The notes under the pieces: model-generated | Seen by the model: only the letters and a program-made list of their open reading frames with translations | What the model was told of the DNA's origin: nothing | Database searches by the model: none | In this document: positions 1 through 8,924 of the stretch, in pieces | Numbering within the stretch: the first letter of the stretch is position 1 | Layout of the letters: each line of letters opens with the position of its first letter | Translations under genes and position numbers: made by a program | DNA from: CAVWDU01 sp963840725 | GTDB lineage: Bacteria; Pseudomonadota; Gammaproteobacteria; Pseudomonadales; Halieaceae | Length of the DNA: 64,000 bases | Reading direction: 5' to 3' | Assembly (NCBI GenBank): GCA_963840725.1 | Contig: CAWIZY010000004.1 | Location: forward strand, 186,001-250,000

Positions 1-272
1 GATAGTTATTCCCTTGTCGGTGCAAGGTGCCTGGTGAGTGCTCCCAACTTTTACCAGCGAGCTACTTCTGTGAAGTGCTTCAGTCACCTATCAGGATCAA
101 GGCTGTCCCTGTGGCCCCAGACTTGCAGCACCGCGATGGTTTATCGTCAGATTAGGGTGGGAGGGACGGTTGCGGCAGCAGATCTGAGCAGATGGACTCG
201 ACCCCAAAGACAGTAGCGATTAGCAGCATAGCAGGCCTTTCCGACCGACATTATTTCTAGAAGGTGCCAATA

Positions 273-635
273 ATGATGAAACGAACAGTACAATACCTAT
301 CAATTCTTGCTCTGGAGATCGGATGCTTGAGTGTTCCGCGTGCAGTGGAAGCCAGTTTTATTCGTTACGACATGATCGACTACTTCCCTGGAACTGTGGA
401 GGACCCACCTGGTAATTTCCGCCCCGTTGTACCGTTGGATAAGGGTTTTGCCATCTCGGGTTATCTAACAGTTGAGGTTCCGTCTTTCCCGCCCACGCCG
501 CCGGGATTCACTGAAGACGACGACGACGCTAACGAACAACACAGATTCTCCTTCTGTCGCCCGTCTTATGACGGGCGGTTCTTTATTCGTCCTGATCTAG
601 CCAGCCGTTGCTGTCGTTGTCCGGTTCGCCGGTGA
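273..635 (+). pseudogene. Truncated secreted protein of unknown function
   Basis: The ATG at 273 follows an AAGGTG ribosome-binding site. The first 27 or so residues form a signal peptide (basic MMKRT, then a hydrophobic stretch, then an A-S boundary). The following ~65 residues (SFIRYDMIDYFPGTV and on) look like the start of an exported protein, loosely like the secreted protein encoded at 3416-4078. Coding character is lost near 545, where an acidic run precedes a terminator-like hairpin, and the frame then runs into high-GC DNA that does not belong to it. I read this as a gene cut off by foreign DNA or deletion. Function unknown. Confidence 0.4.
558..586 (+). terminator. Rho-independent terminator-like hairpin
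   Basis: An 8-bp perfect stem (CGCCCGTC at 558-565, GACGGGCG at 570-577) with a TTAT loop is followed by a T-rich tail on the + strand. It sits inside the 3' end of the truncated secreted gene and just beyond the end of the small minus-strand ORF at 583-732, so it may have arrived with the high-GC segment. Confidence 0.6.
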
Positions 636-732
636 TTGCTGGCCCGCGTCCGAAGATCGTGGCGAGCAGGTCGGCTTGGCGTCGGTCCTGTTCGGCCTGT
701 TGCCACGGTGTTGGTTCGTGTTCGTTAGTCAT
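583..732 (-). CDS. Small hypothetical protein in high-GC patch
   Basis: A 49-residue ORF begins MTNEHEPTPWQQAEQD, with GGAGGA about 9 bases upstream of the ATG. It is hydrophilic, with a Q/R-rich centre and an acidic C-terminus. I do not recognise the family. The surrounding 590-1080 segment is visibly more GC-rich than the window average and its codon choice (CCG, GCC, CGG) resembles actinobacterial DNA. The good Shine-Dalgarno favours a real gene, perhaps a plasmid- or phage-type accessory protein, but this is not secure. Confidence 0.3.
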   Translation of the reverse strand: MTNEHEPTPWQQAEQDRRQADLLATIFGRGPAITGEPDNDSNGWLDQDE

Positions 733-1080
733 CGGTCCCAGTCCTCCGGTGTGCCGGTTGTCGGCGACTGCGGCTCGTGTAGGCACGCGGGCCGCCCGCC
801 CGGGACGATGCCCGAGCCGGACTGGGATTACCTTAACAGCCGAGCCGGACTTCGAATTCGATCAGCGCGTTGCCTGGTAGCCGCCGTCTCACCCGCAGGA
901 AACGGTGCGGCCCACCCCGTATCCCGGCGGCGCGCTGCTCTGAAGATGCGAGCCCCGTCACGCACGCGCACGGGCCGCGTCCAACGCTGCCCAACGCCCG
1001 TCAGCCCCGTTGTTCGATGTTGACCGCATCCCACCCTCCACTATCGTTTCCCGAGCCCACTTCGACGCCGGCGTAAGCAG
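590..1080. other. High-GC foreign-looking segment
   Basis: This segment is visibly richer in G+C than both flanks. Frames on the minus strand give R/A-rich peptides (for example AALDAARARA and RVRRRLPGNALIEFEV) broken by stops, consistent with a decayed gene upstream of the small ORF at 583-732. No domain could be named. It lies between a truncated secreted gene and an IS110 remnant, which fits a small piece of horizontally acquired DNA. Confidence 0.35.
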
Positions 1081-1157
1081 CGAGTCGCAATCTCTACGTA
1101 TTCCGGCGCAAAGCGTGTCTGTCTCAACCTGACGTCCTTACTCAACCTGGTCGTTCG

Positions 1158-1860
1158 CTAGCCCCGCTGGTTCGCCTCAATGAAGACCGTACGCAAATAG
1201 CGGTTACCGTGCTCAGTGATACCGAACCGGTTGTGCTTACCCCCAGAGGAATATTCGCGGATATCCATGCCCATCCATGACACCAGTTGCCGCGGGTGTG
1301 GAAAGCGCTGGACATCACCAAACTCAGTAATCATGGTGAGGGCAAAGATTGTCTTTATCCGCTTATAACAGGTCAACGCCTGCACGGACTTCTGATACCG
1401 CTCCGTTTTGGCCAGCGCCTCGATCTGCTCGTTGTACTCAGCCAGTGACCGGTTGATATCTTGCAACTGGCGATGCCGCAACTGAAGGTTGACTTTGAGA
1501 CTGCCCGGTTGGTCGGCAATCGTTCGTTCGAGCCAGCTATGGTGCTGGATCGTCCAATGGCTTTTATGCTGGGTCTCGGCTTTGTAATGGAGGCCATTGC
1601 GGCGCAGTATCGCCTGCAGATGCCGGCGCACCTGTTCCCGCTGATGCATAAGGCTCTGCCGGGTAGGAAGCCTCACAAACCACCTTGATGGTGTACCTGG
1701 CAAAGTGTTTCCGGACCTTGGCCAATTGCCCCAACAGGCCCTTCAGGGTTGGTCTGCACCTGAAGCTGAGGAGTTCACCGGATTCCTTGTTCAGCGCACA
1801 ACCGTGGTACTGAGTATCATCAACATCCAGGCGATATAGACTATTTTTTGTGTCATAGAC
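1158..1860 (-). pseudogene. IS110-family transposase remnant (internal deletion, frameshift)
   Basis: Two out-of-frame pieces of one IS110-type transposase are present. The N-terminal piece (about 1860 down to 1660) carries the start of the DEDD catalytic domain, with YRLDVDDTQYHG and the acidic VVCEASY motif. The C-terminal piece (about 1660 down to 1158) has the coiled region RQSLMHQREQVRRHL and the Transposase_20 region (LTMITEFGDVQRF, LVSWMGMDIREYSSG, HGNRYLRTVFIEANQR). Roughly 60 codons between the second acidic residue and RQSL, which should hold the last two aspartates, are missing, and the frame changes at the join. Not functional. The minus-strand frame continues upstream to 2166 as an unassigned peptide. 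Confidence 0.75.
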
Positions 1861-2334
1861 GCCTCCGCTATTCGCGAGATTATGCGGTATTGCCCACCGC
1901 CTTGAGGTACCCCATCTACAAGGATAGCCCTCGGTGCTGGTGAAGGTGGGGGCGTCTATATCATCTATACATGCACTCAAACTATTTATGTCAAAGTCGT
2001 CTTTCTTCGTCGCCTGCTCCCAACATTTCTGTGGCCCGACAGCGATGCGATAGGTGGTCGCTCCTGCGCATCCAGCGCCCGCTACATTCGTGCGTCCATG
2101 CACATCATCGACGAACCCAGGAGGTGTTCCTTCGACCCGGCTGGGCGAGGTCCCCTGTCGCCTCACTCCGTCCAGGTAAAAAAAGTTCGTCGTATTACGT
2201 CCGGGTCCTCAATGCGGGCCAGTTCCTGCTCACCACGGCGCAGAGCTTAAGACGAATCGCGGAATACCTGGGGACAGTTCCGCCCAAAATCAGCGAACTG
2301 GCAGTTGTCATCATCGGAATCGTCCTCAAATTTG

Positions 2335-3198
2335 TCATTCGCCTTTTTCAATTAGCGCTTGAGCCTCGTCGGCAAGGATTTGATGGAATGCCGAAGTCGG
2401 ATGTATCGAGTCCCACCACAAGGACGTCGCCGGGTCACCGCCAAGAATCGCTGGAGTCGTCACATCTTGAAAACCGAATCGCCAAGGGCGCTGCACGACG
2501 TCTCGCAAAAGGTCGGCCGCGTCGAGCTGCATAATCCTTGCTTCCGGATTGGCGCGTGCCACCGTTTTCAGCATCTTTTTGACCGCACGATTAAAAGTCT
2601 TTGCAGTTTTCTTGAACTGCTTGGATGTAGTCCCCAGCGGGTTGAAGAAAGGGTCTCCGTTTGCCAATGCCGGCGCCCGCCCTAAATTCATCTGATTCAC
2701 GACCAGAATGTACTGCGCGCCGCCCGCAGCGAGCCGAGTTGCGGCCTCGGCCACGTTAGCTGCGATCGACGTTCCATCGAAGTTACCGGCCAGAAGGATA
2801 TCGTTGGCCCCAGCCCAAACGATATGCAAAGTACTTTCCGCCGCAGAACCGCCTCCACCGCCAAGATACTCCGACACCTGCAATCCTACTCCAGGCGCGC
2901 CAGAGGTTGATACGTTGTTTATGCTCTCCGCTCCGCCCCAAGCAAAATTGGTCCCCCCAAGCAGACTCGGTGCGGGAGTTGCAGCGCCAATCTCTCCCGC
3001 AAGGTACTCGACCCAAAGTGGACCATCGCTAAAGCGGCCGTCGGCATATGGCGGCGTAGGAAATCCGATCGCAAAGAATAGGTTGCCCGTATCGGAAAAG
3101 CTGTCTCCAAAGACAACTACCTTGTTGGGGGTTTCAGCAAGCGCGACAGGAAATAACAAGAGCGCTGCGACAAGTGAAAATATTTTCAATCTTATCAT
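2335..3198 (-). CDS. Secreted GDSL/SGNH-family esterase or lipase
   Basis: The 287-residue protein has a signal peptide (residues 1-21, ending ALA) and then the SGNH hydrolase blocks in order. Block I is VVFGDSFSDTGN with nucleophile Ser33. A block-II Gly occurs in the GGTNFAWGGA region. Block III is WAGANDILL with Asn132. Block V is WWDSIHPT with Asp263 and His266. All catalytic positions are intact, so an exported ester hydrolase is expected (substrate unknown); length is typical of short bacterial members. The ATG at 3198 is preceded by GAGGAG. It appears monocistronic, facing away from the IS110 remnant. Confidence 0.88.
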   Translation of the reverse strand: MIRLKIFSLVAALLLFPVALAETPNKVVVFGDSFSDTGNLFFAIGFPTPPYADGRFSDGPLWVEYLAGEIGAATPAPSLLGGTNFAWGGAESINNVSTSGAPGVGLQVSEYLGGGGGSAAESTLHIVWAGANDILLAGNFDGTSIAANVAEAATRLAAGGAQYILVVNQMNLGRAPALANGDPFFNPLGTTSKQFKKTAKTFNRAVKKMLKTVARANPEARIMQLDAADLLRDVVQRPWRFGFQDVTTPAILGGDPATSLWWDSIHPTSAFHQILADEAQALIEKGE

Positions 3199-3415
3199 GG
3201 GTCATTCTCCTCTTTTGTGAGCATACAAAAGCCCCTCGCGCTCACCAAAATCCAGGTGAGATGATGAAACGGGCGCTACGACAGAGCCAAGAAGACGCTT
3301 GAGCCGGAAGTCGTGATAGGCGCGAGACCCAAGCTATGCGACAGATACCCCCCCAACTGAAGTGCTGGGGCCATAACGTGGGCCGAGAGCGCGTCGTGCA
3401 ATTCAGCCGTCGGAA

Positions 3416-4078
3416 TTATTTCTTCCTGGGGTTCCCGCCGATCGCTATTGCTGTCCCCACTCCAGAAAAGCCGGTGAGGTCTGGTCGAATCCCGTTGCCG
3501 AAATTCGTGATCGTGACGCCGTTCGGCACGAGTTTTTTGAAGTTGAGTTTCTGGCCATTGAACTCGATCGCGGTGCTGTCGATCAACTTACTCGAGAATG
3601 TCACAAAGTTGACACCGGGAAACCCGCCGGCTGCTACAGTGTTGATGAGCGCAGACTCTTCGAATACAGCAATTGGCACACCCTCGGAAAACGTGTCCGG
3701 GCTGCTCCAGTCACGAGGGCCGGGGGTGGAATCGAAGAACAGTGTGAATTGGGCGCCCGGCGGAATCACAGACACTTGCAACGCAGGATCCGGTTCAACC
3801 GGCAGCGGTATCGGTGGCGGAAGGTCCCCCGTAACTCGAACGGTAAAATAGGCGGAGTCTTTCGAAGGCACACCATCGAATAGTGAGCCGTCGACGCCCT
3901 CGATGAACGCGAGATAGCCTACCAATTCCACCGGCGGTGAATCGAACGTTACGTCCAACACGAAATGATAGGCCACAGCGCCCGCTGGAACGCGCTTCAC
4001 AACCGCCTCACCAGCAAGGGCAGGCATGCAGAAGGCGATCATTATTATAGATACGAGTGAAAACTTGAACTTGGACAT
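3416..4078 (-). CDS. Secreted hypothetical protein
   Basis: The protein has 220 residues. I chose the ATG at 4078 (MSKFKFSL) over 4096 because GGGAGG lies about 5 bases upstream of it. Residues 1-22 form a signal peptide ending ALAG. The mature part is beta-rich, with several Pro/Val/Gly segments and a region PPPIPLPVEPDP; it ends in NPRKK with no membrane anchor. No family recognised. It is divergent from the winged-helix/TPR regulator at 4249-5967, which may control it. Confidence 0.6.
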   Translation of the reverse strand: MSKFKFSLVSIIMIAFCMPALAGEAVVKRVPAGAVAYHFVLDVTFDSPPVELVGYLAFIEGVDGSLFDGVPSKDSAYFTVRVTGDLPPPIPLPVEPDPALQVSVIPPGAQFTLFFDSTPGPRDWSSPDTFSEGVPIAVFEESALINTVAAGGFPGVNFVTFSSKLIDSTAIEFNGQKLNFKKLVPNGVTITNFGNGIRPDLTGFSGVGTAIAIGGNPRKK

Positions 4079-4248
4079 TCTTCCCTCCCGGAGCATCCGC
4101 TCATTTCAATAGGGGTATTTACAAATCCACGTTATTCCGACCAGGAGTCAATGTCGTCAAATTTATGTTAAATTTCGGTCAAGAGAGATCAGCAAGGAGG
4201 TGTGGCGGTGGCGGCCGGGACGGTCCAGGTTCCTCGCGAGCGATTGCG

Positions 4249-5967
4249 ATGATTTATCGATTTGGCGATACGTCCGTCGATACCCTTCGTGCCGAGATCT
4301 GCCGAGACGGGGAGAGTGTTCCCCTTCGCCGCATGTCTTTCGATGTACTCGTTTATCTCCTGCAGAGGCCCCGTCGTCTCGTAACCAAGGCCGAACTTCT
4401 TGACGCTGTATGGGGTGATAGAGTCGTCACGGAAGGGTCGCTCAAGAGTTGCCTCGTGGAAGTGCGGGCAGCAATCGGCGATTGCGAGCGCAAGCTCATC
4501 CGTACCGTTCCGCGCCGCGGCTATATCCTCGAAGCGCACTTCCAGGAAGAGGGGCTTGCGGCCGATACACGAATGTCGATCCTCGTGGCACCCATAGAGG
4601 ACCAAGGTATTGAAGGCGACAAAGCCTACATCGCTGACGGCCTGACGGAAGAGATCATTGTCGAACTCTCGAAGATTCAATCGTTCCGCGTGATCTCCCG
4701 TGCATCCGCCATGCGCCTGAAAGGCGCAGGCGAGGCTCTGCAGGGGACTGCTCGCGAACTCGGTGTCGACTACATTCTCGATGGGTCGATTCGTAGCAGG
4801 GCCAACGAGCTTCGTGTCACGCTTCAGCTGAGCCACATAGATTCAAACGAAGCTCAGTGGAGCGAACGGTACACCAGCAGTCTGGCTGGCCTGTTCGACC
4901 TGCACGATGAAATCGCGCGAGCCGTCGCGACTGAACTGGCTCAGAACGTCCCTGCGCCCGACCCCCTAAGAAAGGAAAAACTCGAAGATCCACGGGCCGT
5001 CGAATCCTACCTTCGGGCCCAATATCAATTGTGGCGGTTTTCCGAGGCTGGACTGCGGCAGGCCGAACTGCACCTGAAAAACGGACTCGACCTCGTCGGG
5101 CCAAATCCCCGTCTTCTGAGCACTCTCGGACATGTCTATGCGAGATACAGTGAAATCGGGCTCGATCCGGACGGCGAGTTATTGCGCAAGGCGGCCGAGT
5201 GTGCGGACAGGGTCTTCGAACTGAACGCGAACTCTTCTCGTGGCTACTCCCTACTCGGGATGGTGCAGTTCCATTCCGGCGCGCTGCGCCTGGCACGGGA
5301 ACCACTCGAGCGTGCGCTGAGCGTCAATCCTGCCGATCCTGACAACCTGCTTATGCTGGGATACCTGTATGCACTGATCGGTCGAAACGAGCAGGCGTCA
5401 CGGCTTTTTGCCGACTTGCTGGCAATAGATCCCCTCACGCCTATCAGCCCATGCATGCCGGGATTCGTCGCCCTCATGGAAGGCCGACATGCGGACGCGT
5501 TGCCGTACTACCGCAAGTTTTTCTCAATGGATCCATACAATCCCTTTGCCGCCTGGGCTTTGGGTACTGTTCTGCTTCGGAATCGCAGGGTGGATGAAGC
5601 TTCAGAAGTCATTGCCGAGCTGAACGCCAGTTACCCGGACTCGGTCCTCGCGCAGTTGGCGACTGCGGTTCTTCACGGCGTGGGCGGCAACCCAGCAGCG
5701 GCGCGCGACGCGATAACCAGGGAACTCCGCTCAGCCGCGAAGAATAGCGAATTGATGTCCCGGGAAATTACCCACAGCCTGGCCCTGGCTGGTGAAACTG
5801 ACGAAGCGCTCGAATGGCTCGAGAACACCGTCCGCATCGGGAATATCAACTATCCCTTCTGGGCTCACCACAACGAGTGGGTGGATTCGATTCGAGGCAA
5901 CAGTCGCTTCGATGCAATAATGCACGACGTCGAGAGTGAGTGGTTGTCGGTGACGTCCACCGCTTGA
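4249..5967 (+). CDS. CadC-like winged-helix regulator with TPR domain
   Basis: The start at 4249 (MIYRFGDTSVD) is chosen because the winged-helix domain begins there; an in-frame ATG at 4165 would add 28 low-complexity residues. Residues 1-100 form an OmpR/CadC-type DNA-binding domain (LTKAELLDAVWGDRVV-like helix, wing TVPRRGYILEA). Residues ~105-240 match the TolB-N/FlgO-like module seen in adenylate-cyclase-like regulators (IADGLTEEIIVEL, VDYILDGSIR). The rest is TPR repeats to the C-terminus. No transmembrane segment or receiver domain is visible, so the signal probably comes through the TPRs. It is divergent from the secreted protein gene at 3416-4078. Confidence 0.82.
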   Translation: MIYRFGDTSVDTLRAEICRDGESVPLRRMSFDVLVYLLQRPRRLVTKAELLDAVWGDRVVTEGSLKSCLVEVRAAIGDCERKLIRTVPRRGYILEAHFQEEGLAADTRMSILVAPIEDQGIEGDKAYIADGLTEEIIVELSKIQSFRVISRASAMRLKGAGEALQGTARELGVDYILDGSIRSRANELRVTLQLSHIDSNEAQWSERYTSSLAGLFDLHDEIARAVATELAQNVPAPDPLRKEKLEDPRAVESYLRAQYQLWRFSEAGLRQAELHLKNGLDLVGPNPRLLSTLGHVYARYSEIGLDPDGELLRKAAECADRVFELNANSSRGYSLLGMVQFHSGALRLAREPLERALSVNPADPDNLLMLGYLYALIGRNEQASRLFADLLAIDPLTPISPCMPGFVALMEGRHADALPYYRKFFSMDPYNPFAAWALGTVLLRNRRVDEASEVIAELNASYPDSVLAQLATAVLHGVGGNPAAARDAITRELRSAAKNSELMSREITHSLALAGETDEALEWLENTVRIGNINYPFWAHHNEWVDSIRGNSRFDAIMHDVESEWLSVTSTA

Positions 5968-6058
5968 TTCAGCGACCGCCGGACGACCGCTCCTGACCGC
6001 CCGGTGTCAGGCGCATGAAATGACAGCCAGGGCCGACTTTTCAAGAAATGCCCTCCAG

Positions 6059-6369
6059 TTACCCGGGGTGTCGCATCGCGCCCTGCGTTTCGGCCGCAAG
6101 GTCACACTGCGAAGCGGCCTTATCGAGGTCACAGGTAGCCTGGAGATTCATCCAGAGTTTTGGCGATATCCCCAAAGCCTCAGCGAGGTCCAGTGCAGCC
6201 TCTGCCGTGATACCGCGTTTCCCACGGATCAGTTCATTGAGTCGCGCCTTCGTACAGCCTATTCTCCTTGCGAACTCGGCCTGGCTCATGCCTTGGGGTT
6301 CAAGAAACCCTCGAGCAGCATCTCGCCGGGATGGAACGGATGTTTCGGTTGCCTGTCCACAGCCTTCAC
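6059..6369 (-). pseudogene. higA: HigA-type antitoxin, frameshifted
   Basis: The Xre/HigA fold is clear: an N-terminal HPGEMLLEGFL motif, then SQAEFARRIGCTKARL with a helix-turn-helix, RGKRGITAEAALDLA, and SPKLWMNLQ. The HPGEM part and the SQAEF part are in different frames; one base is missing near 6295, just before the helix-turn-helix. A GTG at 6369 is the likely original start, two bases after the toxin stop. An internal ATG at 6289 could still make the helix-turn-helix half. The family normally neutralises HigB and represses its own operon; here the pair looks dead or mis-sequenced. Confidence 0.65.
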
Positions 6370-6371
6370 CT

Positions 6372-6596
6372 CTATCTGTGATAATCCACTATCTGTACAT
6401 CGTATGATTGCCCGCCGCTCCAGCGGAAAACCAGTCGCCATTGATCGTTGATCCGTATCGAGTAAAAGCCCTTCAAATTACCTTTCAATGCTTCCAGTCG
6501 ATTACCAGGTGGAACTCTCAAATCCTGCAGGTCCGTTGCATCGTGCAAGTAGAGTAGTTTTCGCCTGGCAATTCTCCGAATTGGGAAACGATCTGG
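6372..6596 (-). pseudogene. higB: HigB/RelE-type toxin remnant
   Basis: Reading from about 6596 to the TAG at 6372 gives a HigB C-terminal two-thirds: ARRKLLYLHDATDL, then DLRVPPGNRLEALKG, then SIRINDQWRLVFRW, ending VQIVDYHR. This is the ribosome-dependent mRNase fold. In this frame a TAA at 6597-6599 blocks the N-terminus and no start codon precedes the conserved part, so the N-terminal ~20 residues were lost to a frameshift. The order toxin then antitoxin, with a two-base gap, is the standard higBA layout. Confidence 0.6.
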
Positions 6597-6864
6597 TTAA
6601 CATACTCTTCCTGTCGCAGAAGGGGTCTTCCGCGAATGTATTTCCAGAGGATTCAATCAGGTTCCTCTGTTGTCGTAAATCGATAACGCGAGCAAGATTA
6701 ATGATGCTGGGGTCGGTGGTTCAAGTCCACCCGCAATGGGTCAGCACCCTCAACCAATAATTCTCAATGATTCTAGCCTGGGAATTTCACGAAGGGGATA
6801 GAAAGACGGCGGAAAGATCTTGAAAATACAGGTGTCGAGGCCATACCAATAAGAAGATTCCGCT
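6597..6864. other. Intergenic, no gene identified
   Basis: Between the toxin remnant and the IS1380 remnant I see only short frames with stops. Residues of the toxin N-terminus may lie here out of frame, but none could be identified with confidence. Confidence 0.3.
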
Positions 6865-7195
6865 GTGACAGAATGCGGCCAAACTTCGCTCGAATTTCCA
6901 CCTGTTAAACACCGCAAAGTTGAAGCCGACTTCAGCGGCGGCGACATCACCAGCATGGTGGCATTCCGCTCCTCGCCCAGGTCGACAAACAGATGGGGTT
7001 GACCCTAGCCGTCTCCCAGGTGCTCGCCGATACCCGGCGTCAGGCCAGTTGCAATCACTCGCTGCTGGAACTGCTCAAACAACGGATCTATAGCCTGGCC
7101 CTGGCCTACGAAGATCTCAATGATCACATTGAATTGCGCCATGACCTGGCGCTACAGACCGCCGCCTCCCGAGTAGAATCTCTGGCCAGCCTGGC
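6865..7195 (+). pseudogene. IS1380-family transposase N-terminal remnant
   Basis: From GTG 6865 the frame reads EADFSGGDITS, the typical IS1380 N-terminus. After a one- or two-base shift near 6955 it continues LLAQVDKQMGLTLAVSQV, then HSLLELLKQRIYSLAL, AYEDLNDHIELRHD and LALQTAA. The sequence departs from the family near 7190. The catalytic domain is absent, so this is a dead 5' fragment. Confidence 0.7.
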
Positions 7196-7345
7196 CTGCA
7201 GTCACGGTTTCGCGAAGCGCCAGTCTGCGCGAGCCGTCGCGTTTGACAGGTCGAGTGCTTGGGCAATCTCGTCGTAGGTAAGCCCCGCCGAATACCCTCA
7301 GTTCCACAATGCGCTTCGACGAGGCCCTCCCGTCATGGCAAACCT
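7196..7345 (-). pseudogene. ECF sigma-factor region-4 fragment
   Basis: On the minus strand the frame gives SKRIVELRVFGG. After a one-base shift it gives LTYDEIAQALDLSNATAR, then ADWRFAKP and a stop. This is region 4 (-35 recognition helix-turn-helix) of the ECF-type sigma family often paired with TPR or kinase proteins. Regions 2 and the linker are missing. It abuts the IS1380 fragment, so two unrelated pieces have been joined. Confidence 0.5.
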
Positions 7346-7498
7346 GCAATTTGCCGCATAGCGGTGTTTCTGCGCGTGGTCGCGACCGCGGCTCGACAGT
7401 CCACCGGGCAAGTCGATTCCGTTATTACTGTCTGCCCCAAAATCTTTAACTGTTGTATAGTCACAAACCCGCAATGTTAACAGTGGCAACAAAAGAGG

Positions 7499-8791
7499 AT
7501 GACAGTCGTGGAGAGTGCCCCGGATCAGAACCCGGAAGAGTTTTACCGATCCCCTACGACCACCCCCGAGGCGGACCCCTGGGCTGTGGCTCTGGATGAC
7601 ATCGATCTCGCTACGGGCGCGATTTTCCAGGCCCAGAAACACCACGAGTACTTCAGGCGCCTGCGCCAGGAGAACCCGGTGCACTACCACGACAAGAACC
7701 CGGAAATCGGCCCCTACTGGTCCCTGACCCGCTATGAAGACATCATCGCGGTGGACAGCGACTTTGAGAGGTTTTCCTCCGAACCGTCCATCGCCCTATT
7801 CGATGAACTACTGGGCGAGGAGCGGGCCCCCATGTTTATTGCCATGGACCCGCCCAAACACGATGCACAGCGCGGGGCGGTTCAGCCGGCCGTCGACCCG
7901 GTGCGACTGAAGGACCTCGATCAACTTATTCGCCAACGTACGGTGCAAGTGCTGGACGAGTTGCCCGCGGGTACGCCATTCAACTGGGTCGAAAAAGTCT
8001 CTGTCGAGCTTACCACACGCATGCTGGCGACCCTGTTTGATTTTCCCTTCGAGGACCGTCGTAAACTGACCTACTGGTCCGACATCATCACCACACCGCC
8101 GATCCTGATGGGACTGACCATCGAGGATCGCCTGAATCACCTGGCAGAGTGCCTGCAGACCTTCACCGTGCTGTTCAAGGAGCGCCAGTTCGAGGGCAAC
8201 GAGAGCCAGGACTTCATTTCACTGCTGGCGAGGAACCCGGCCACGGCCGACCTGGATGGGGTGGAACTACTGGGTAATCTGATGCTACTGATTGTCGGTG
8301 GCAATGACACCACCCGCAACTCGATGTCCGCAGGCGTGCTGTTCATGCACGAAAACCCCTCGGAGTTCAAGAAGATCAAGGATAACAAGTCACTGATTCC
8401 CTCCGCAGTGTCCGAAATCATACGCTACCAGACACCCCTGTCCTACATGCGCAGAACCGCGATGGAAGACGTTAAGATCGGCGGCAAGCAGATCAAGAAA
8501 GGCGACAAGATCGCGATGTGGTATGCCTCCGGCAATCGCGATGAGTCTGTCTTCCCGGACGCAGACAGGTTTATCATCGACCGCCCCAATGTCCGTCGCC
8601 ATATGGCGTTCGGGTTCGGACTCCACCGCTGTATGGGCAATCGCGTGGCCGAAGCCCAGCTACGAATCGTGTGGGAAGAGATCCTAAAGCGCTTCGAGCG
8701 GCTGGAAGTGATCGGCGAGCCGGAGCGTGTCGAACACAGCTTTGTGCACGGTATCAAGGACCTGCAGGTGATTGCACACCCCAAAGATTGA
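7499..8791 (+). CDS. CYP153-family cytochrome P450 (alkane omega-hydroxylase type)
   Basis: This 430-residue soluble class-I P450 has all core motifs: I-helix GGNDTT (267-272), K-helix ExxR as EIIR (306-309), and the heme loop FGFGLHRCMGN with axial Cys378. Segments such as MFIAMDPPKHD, LATLFDFPFEDRRKLTYW, VGGNDTTRNSMSAG and MWYASGNRDE are characteristic of CYP153, which hydroxylates terminal carbons of medium-chain alkanes, fatty acids or terpenes. No ferredoxin or ferredoxin reductase lies beside it, so electrons must come from elsewhere. AGAGG abuts the ATG at 7499, so a GTG at 7508 (nine bases downstream, in frame) is a plausible real start. The 5' side is decayed DNA. Confidence 0.9.
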   Translation: MTVVESAPDQNPEEFYRSPTTTPEADPWAVALDDIDLATGAIFQAQKHHEYFRRLRQENPVHYHDKNPEIGPYWSLTRYEDIIAVDSDFERFSSEPSIALFDELLGEERAPMFIAMDPPKHDAQRGAVQPAVDPVRLKDLDQLIRQRTVQVLDELPAGTPFNWVEKVSVELTTRMLATLFDFPFEDRRKLTYWSDIITTPPILMGLTIEDRLNHLAECLQTFTVLFKERQFEGNESQDFISLLARNPATADLDGVELLGNLMLLIVGGNDTTRNSMSAGVLFMHENPSEFKKIKDNKSLIPSAVSEIIRYQTPLSYMRRTAMEDVKIGGKQIKKGDKIAMWYASGNRDESVFPDADRFIIDRPNVRRHMAFGFGLHRCMGNRVAEAQLRIVWEEILKRFERLEVIGEPERVEHSFVHGIKDLQVIAHPKD

Positions 8792-8924
8792 TTAGAGGCC
8801 GGGCGCGATGCAGTCACAACCCACTGCCCCACAGACAAACACTATATGAATCGATGGAGAGTCTGCCGATAAAATCGGGCAGCACACGGCGAGCGCGGTT
8901 GCCGAAAGCGCCAGCCGCATCTGC
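8792..8924. other. Gap between convergent genes
   Basis: This 133-base spacer separates the 3' ends of the P450 and MCE genes. I see no clear terminator hairpin. Confidence 0.3.

Noticed and set aside
608..1023. Overlapping plus-strand frames in the high-GC patch
   Set aside because: No ribosome-binding site or recognisable domain; high GC lengthens chance frames.
1564..2166. Minus-strand 200-codon frame as a real gene
   Set aside because: Its middle is the N-terminus of an IS110 transposase and its end is read-through in the wrong frame; the first ~100 residues match nothing I recognise.
4165..4248. Upstream ATG as start of the winged-helix regulator
   Set aside because: The 28 added residues are Gly/Arg-rich and precede the conserved domain; not excluded, but less likely.
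6750..6956. Minus-strand ORF over the IS1380 remnant
   Set aside because: The plus strand carries clear IS1380 similarity; the ORF is its shadow.
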